Of a stretch of DNA of 23,990 nucleotides, positions 21,122 to 23,990 are shown one piece after another; the stretch's first letter is position 1; every line of letters starts with the position of its first letter. The stretch covers positions 2,047 to 26,036 of the forward strand of contig JBBBWG010000937.1 of NCBI GenBank assembly GCA_037176905.1, given 5' to 3'. This stretch comes from Azolla pinnata. Taxonomy: Eukaryota > Streptophyta > Polypodiopsida > Salviniales > Salviniaceae. Both the position numbers and the translations under genes were made by a program. A model generated the notes under the pieces. That model was not told the DNA's origin. It ran no database searches and worked only from the letters and a program-made list of their open reading frames with translations.

Positions 21122-23594
21122 ATGGATCAATCTTCAGCTGTAAGTACTCCTTCCAATATGTCCCCCCCCCCGACCCCTGTTTCCATCACGTACTATGGAT
21201 TTGTTCTCTCTTTATCAAAGTGTATAAAACAATCATCGGCGCGGATCGATTTCTTGTTCAGGATATCAGGTCACATCTGGAAAATCGCAAGCTCTTGAAC
21301 GAGATCGTACATGAAAGCAATCGGCAGGTATTTGGGATTTTCGGTTTCTTCCTTTATTCCTATTTTGCTGGATTGATATGTGTACCAACTTATGGTCTAT
21401 ATGTTATGTATGTATGTATGTTTATCTGTATAGGGATATGCAGGTATGCATGTGTGTGTGTGTATATCTCGGCATGCACACATAGAATATGTACATAGAA
21501 ATGGGTGATTGTGTATGTGTGCACATGTATGCAGGTTTGTATGGTATAAAGAATGGCACTTGTATGTGTATGTATGTCTGTACTAGCACTCATTATGCAT
21601 AAACATATGCATGCAGTTGCTGATGCGTTTGTACGTGTGTATGCCTGTATGGTATAGTGTCGTTTGTTTGTGTAGATGTCTATATAGATGCGTATATATA
21701 CATACATATATGCATGTAATTGTGTATGTGTGTGTACATATGTACGTTTGTATAGCAGATAATGTGGTACTGGTGTTTTGTATGAGATCTGCATAATATA
21801 TATGTATGTATTTTAATACTTTGTTACTTTGACAGTGCACAAATCTTGGCAATGGTGATGGATCCAAGTTTCCTCAACGAATCGGCCAACCAGATTGCCA
21901 GGTACCTGCGATTCATGGAGCAGTTAAGGAAACGCGGAGGGTGCTTATGTGTATGCAATACGTGATTGTGGGATGAAGCGATATCATCACATGGAATGCG
22001 AAATTTGTAGAAATTTCGGATTGATCTCTCAAACGTTTTGCCTTCTATTTGGGGAATATGTTTTTGGTAGAAAGAAAGAGAACAGTAGGCAGTCATCAAT
22101 CTATTCTAACACATTGGAGGCGCTAAAACAATCCATCATTCTTTTTTCAAAACTGTTCGCAGAAGAAAGATCATGCGGCTACTGTTTTGTTCCTCTGGGA
22201 AGGAACTACAGCGCTTACAAGATTTTTCGTGCTAAAATTGTGAATTCTTATGTAGTACTTCTTGAGAACTGGAGATTGCAAATACGGTACGGCTTGCAAA
22301 TACCATCATCCATTGGACAGAGGTGGGTCACTCCAGAAGGAAATCCAGGTAAATGTTTAGAGAGCTATTCATGTCCAATACGAATCGGCTACAGTTTAAG
22401 AGGATGAGATGCTCCATTTCAATCGTTTCAAGATCGAATGCTTAGGCTATGGGCATTGAAGGTTATGAAAACTGATTTGATTTAAGTTAACATCATCACT
22501 GCTGACAGGGTGAAAAAGCCTGTGCATACTACACACGAACCGGCGCCTGCAAGTTTGGATCGGATTGCAAGTTCCACCATCCACAACCCGGGGTAGCATC
22601 ACCGATGAAATCGTTGCCAAGTTCTGCAATGCATGTTTTCCGTCCGCATCCAGCTTCGGATTATGCACGTTATAACGGCACTGTTCCTGTCTGGTACATG
22701 GCGAGCCCGTATTTCCCTGCCAGCTACATGCCCATGTTTCCTCCACCAGCATGGATACCTGGCAACAAAGTAAGTAAAAACTAGTAGGAGAAGGTATGGA
22801 ATCTTTTTTTTCTCCTGTGCCTTATCATAAGTGAGGGTTGAAGAAAACATCTAGAAAAAGAGTGGGGCTTCAAACATCATGCATGCGAATCAAACTCGCG
22901 TTCTCATGGCTTCGGGGATGAAAATCTGAAAGGGCTTGTTATCAGTATGTGATGACCTGGGGAGATTTGTGTTTATGTTCTCTCCAAAAGCAATTTTGGT
23001 CCTCTGAGAATGCTGCTGAGCACAAAGAGAGAAATCGACTCTTTCTTATTATATCTCTCAACAAGGGCACATCCTCGGCATACCGAGTTTCGAGTTTTGA
23101 ATGAAGTTCAGGAATTCTGTGATGCATTTTTATTTTTTTTTGAGGCCTGAACCTTATGGACACGAGCCAAAGAACACCGAGAACGAATTCGAATCGAATT
23201 CCAAACTAAAATTGTGGGCTTCTGGGGTAAAGATTTTTGAGAGAAATGTAAAGATAATTCGAGGGTTTTGGTAAGTCTCAAATGCCGTGTAAAATCCGTG
23301 CAGGGTCCGATGAGGCATATGAGAAGAATGGATGAAGCGGAGAAGAGTCGAAGGGAACCGAGCCATGGGGTTTTAACTGGTACAGTCCACAGCACGGATG
23401 ACGAAAGCGAAGAATCATCAACACCTCGCCAAGCGGAAATTCTCCCGGAGAGGGAAGGGGAGCCAGAGTGCCGATATTACTTGAGAACTGGGGGGTGCAA
23501 GTTCGGATCGATGTGCAAATTCCATCATCCTAAAGATCGAGCAGGAACGCCGAGAACCAGCCATTTGAATGCCATCGGCTTTCCGCTTCGGCCT
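21122..23594 (+). CDS. CCCH zinc-finger protein, plant ZFN type, 5' part (continues past the right edge)
   Basis: Proposed exons: 21122-21139 (uncertain, MDQSSA), 21262-21327, 21836-21901, 22256-22348, 22509-22769 and 23304-23594, all phase 0 with GT/AG borders; 265 codons so far. Three C-x8-C-x5-C-x3-H fingers are visible: [20 protein letters not shown] (split by an intron after Gln), [20 protein letters not shown] and [20 protein letters not shown]. Each is preceded by or linked through the family's PxRxGxP or GEK spacing, and the linker [12 protein letters not shown] ends at the last donor (CCT|GTAAGA), so a further finger is expected beyond the window. A Tyr/Pro/Met-rich spacer ([20 protein letters not shown]) follows the second visible finger, as in ZFN relatives. 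Family knowledge: these proteins bind RNA or DNA and act in gene regulation. Oddities: the usual first finger is not seen, an exon with a charged helix ([20 protein letters not shown]) taking its place, and the linker before the second visible finger is short. Confidence 0.85.
21395..21775. repeat. TG/TA-rich low-complexity block in a CCCH-gene intron
   Basis: Degenerate tatgtatgtatg / tgtgtgtatat / tacatatatgcatg sequence within the intron between 21327 and 21836. It is the mirror-strand equivalent in composition of the CA-rich block in API5-like intron 1. The ORFs over it are compositional. Confidence 0.8.
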
Positions 23595-23762
23595 GTAAGA
23601 CACGATCTCGTCCCCCTCCTTTCTTGTTCTTCACCTTACTGTATATCTATCTATCTATCTATGTATGTGATAGAAGTGGAATTCTGATAGGGTTTATGCC
23701 TGTATGTGCAAACAATGCATACAATTCAAAGAACTGGTACACAACCCATGATGAGCTTTTCC

Positions 23763-23990
23763 TCACAATGTGGTAGTTGAAAGAAGCAGAAGAAGAAGAA
23801 GAAGAAGAAGAAGAAGAAGAAGAAGAAAGATTGGCGTCTTTTTTTTTCTTTGTGATGCACAACACAAACACAAACATCGAAATGGATTTCTCTCACAGCC
23901 CATGAATGGATGAGATTCTGCCATCCAATTCAACACACAATGTGGTAGTAGGAAGAAGAAGAAGAAGAAGAAGAAGAAGAAGAAGAAGAA
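23763..23990. repeat. Duplicated GAA microsatellite in the last visible CCCH-gene intron
   Basis: Two copies of 'acaatgtggtagt(t/a)g...aagaag' followed by (GAA)n, at about 23765-23827 and 23936-23990; the latter is cut by the window edge. The offset is about 172 bp, and weaker similarity upstream (cccatgatgag versus cccatgaatggatgag) suggests the flank was duplicated too. Confidence 0.75.

Noticed and set aside
21949-22407. 152-codon plus-strand ORF over the CCCH intron and exon 4
   Set aside because: It overlaps the real CCCH exon at 22256-22348 in a different frame. The true frame there shows a complete C-x8-C-x5-C-x3-H finger.

Overview
The window is nuclear DNA of a flowering plant. It holds three intron-containing genes with canonical GT/AG borders, AT-rich introns, GAA/CTT and (AAAT)n microsatellites, telo-box motifs, and products whose closest known relatives are plant proteins. 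I cannot name the species. No bacterial, organellar, viral or CRISPR-like feature was found, and no clearly new biological system.

Layout. (1) 1221-8391, minus strand: a complete 16-exon gene for an API5 (apoptosis inhibitor 5)-like protein. The exon chain is phase-consistent throughout and gives 538 aa, ending in an RG-rich tail. Introns 1-3 are long (1.3-1.5 kb); intron 1 holds a CA-rich repeat block. (2) 8392-14361: a 6 kb divergent intergenic region dominated by simple and low-complexity DNA. It includes an alternating purine/pyrimidine tract open in all six frames, a 100-N assembly gap with identical 77-bp flanks, trinucleotide repeats with a 164-bp tandem duplication, about 430 bp of (AAAT)n-type DNA, and a 174-bp tandem duplication in the probable leader of the next gene. 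(3) 14362-19386, plus strand: a complete 6-exon gene for a membrane-anchored START-domain lipid-binding protein of the plant CP5-like group (447 aa). Intron 1 contains a decayed tandem array and intron 5 a reiterated acceptor-like module. (4) 19387-21121: intergenic, with a telo-box cluster. (5) 21122-23594 and beyond the right edge, plus strand: the 5' part of a plant ZFN-type CCCH zinc-finger gene. Three CCCH fingers are visible, a further one is expected outside the window, and the N-terminus is unusual.

The three genes look like independent housekeeping or regulatory loci: API5 is a nuclear HEAT/ARM-repeat scaffold, START a membrane lipid-transfer protein, and CCCH an RNA/DNA-binding protein. 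Nothing in the sequence links them functionally. The more interesting material is structural: the six-frame-open tract, the duplicated gap flanks, the repeat-built introns, and the missing linker and first finger of the CCCH gene.
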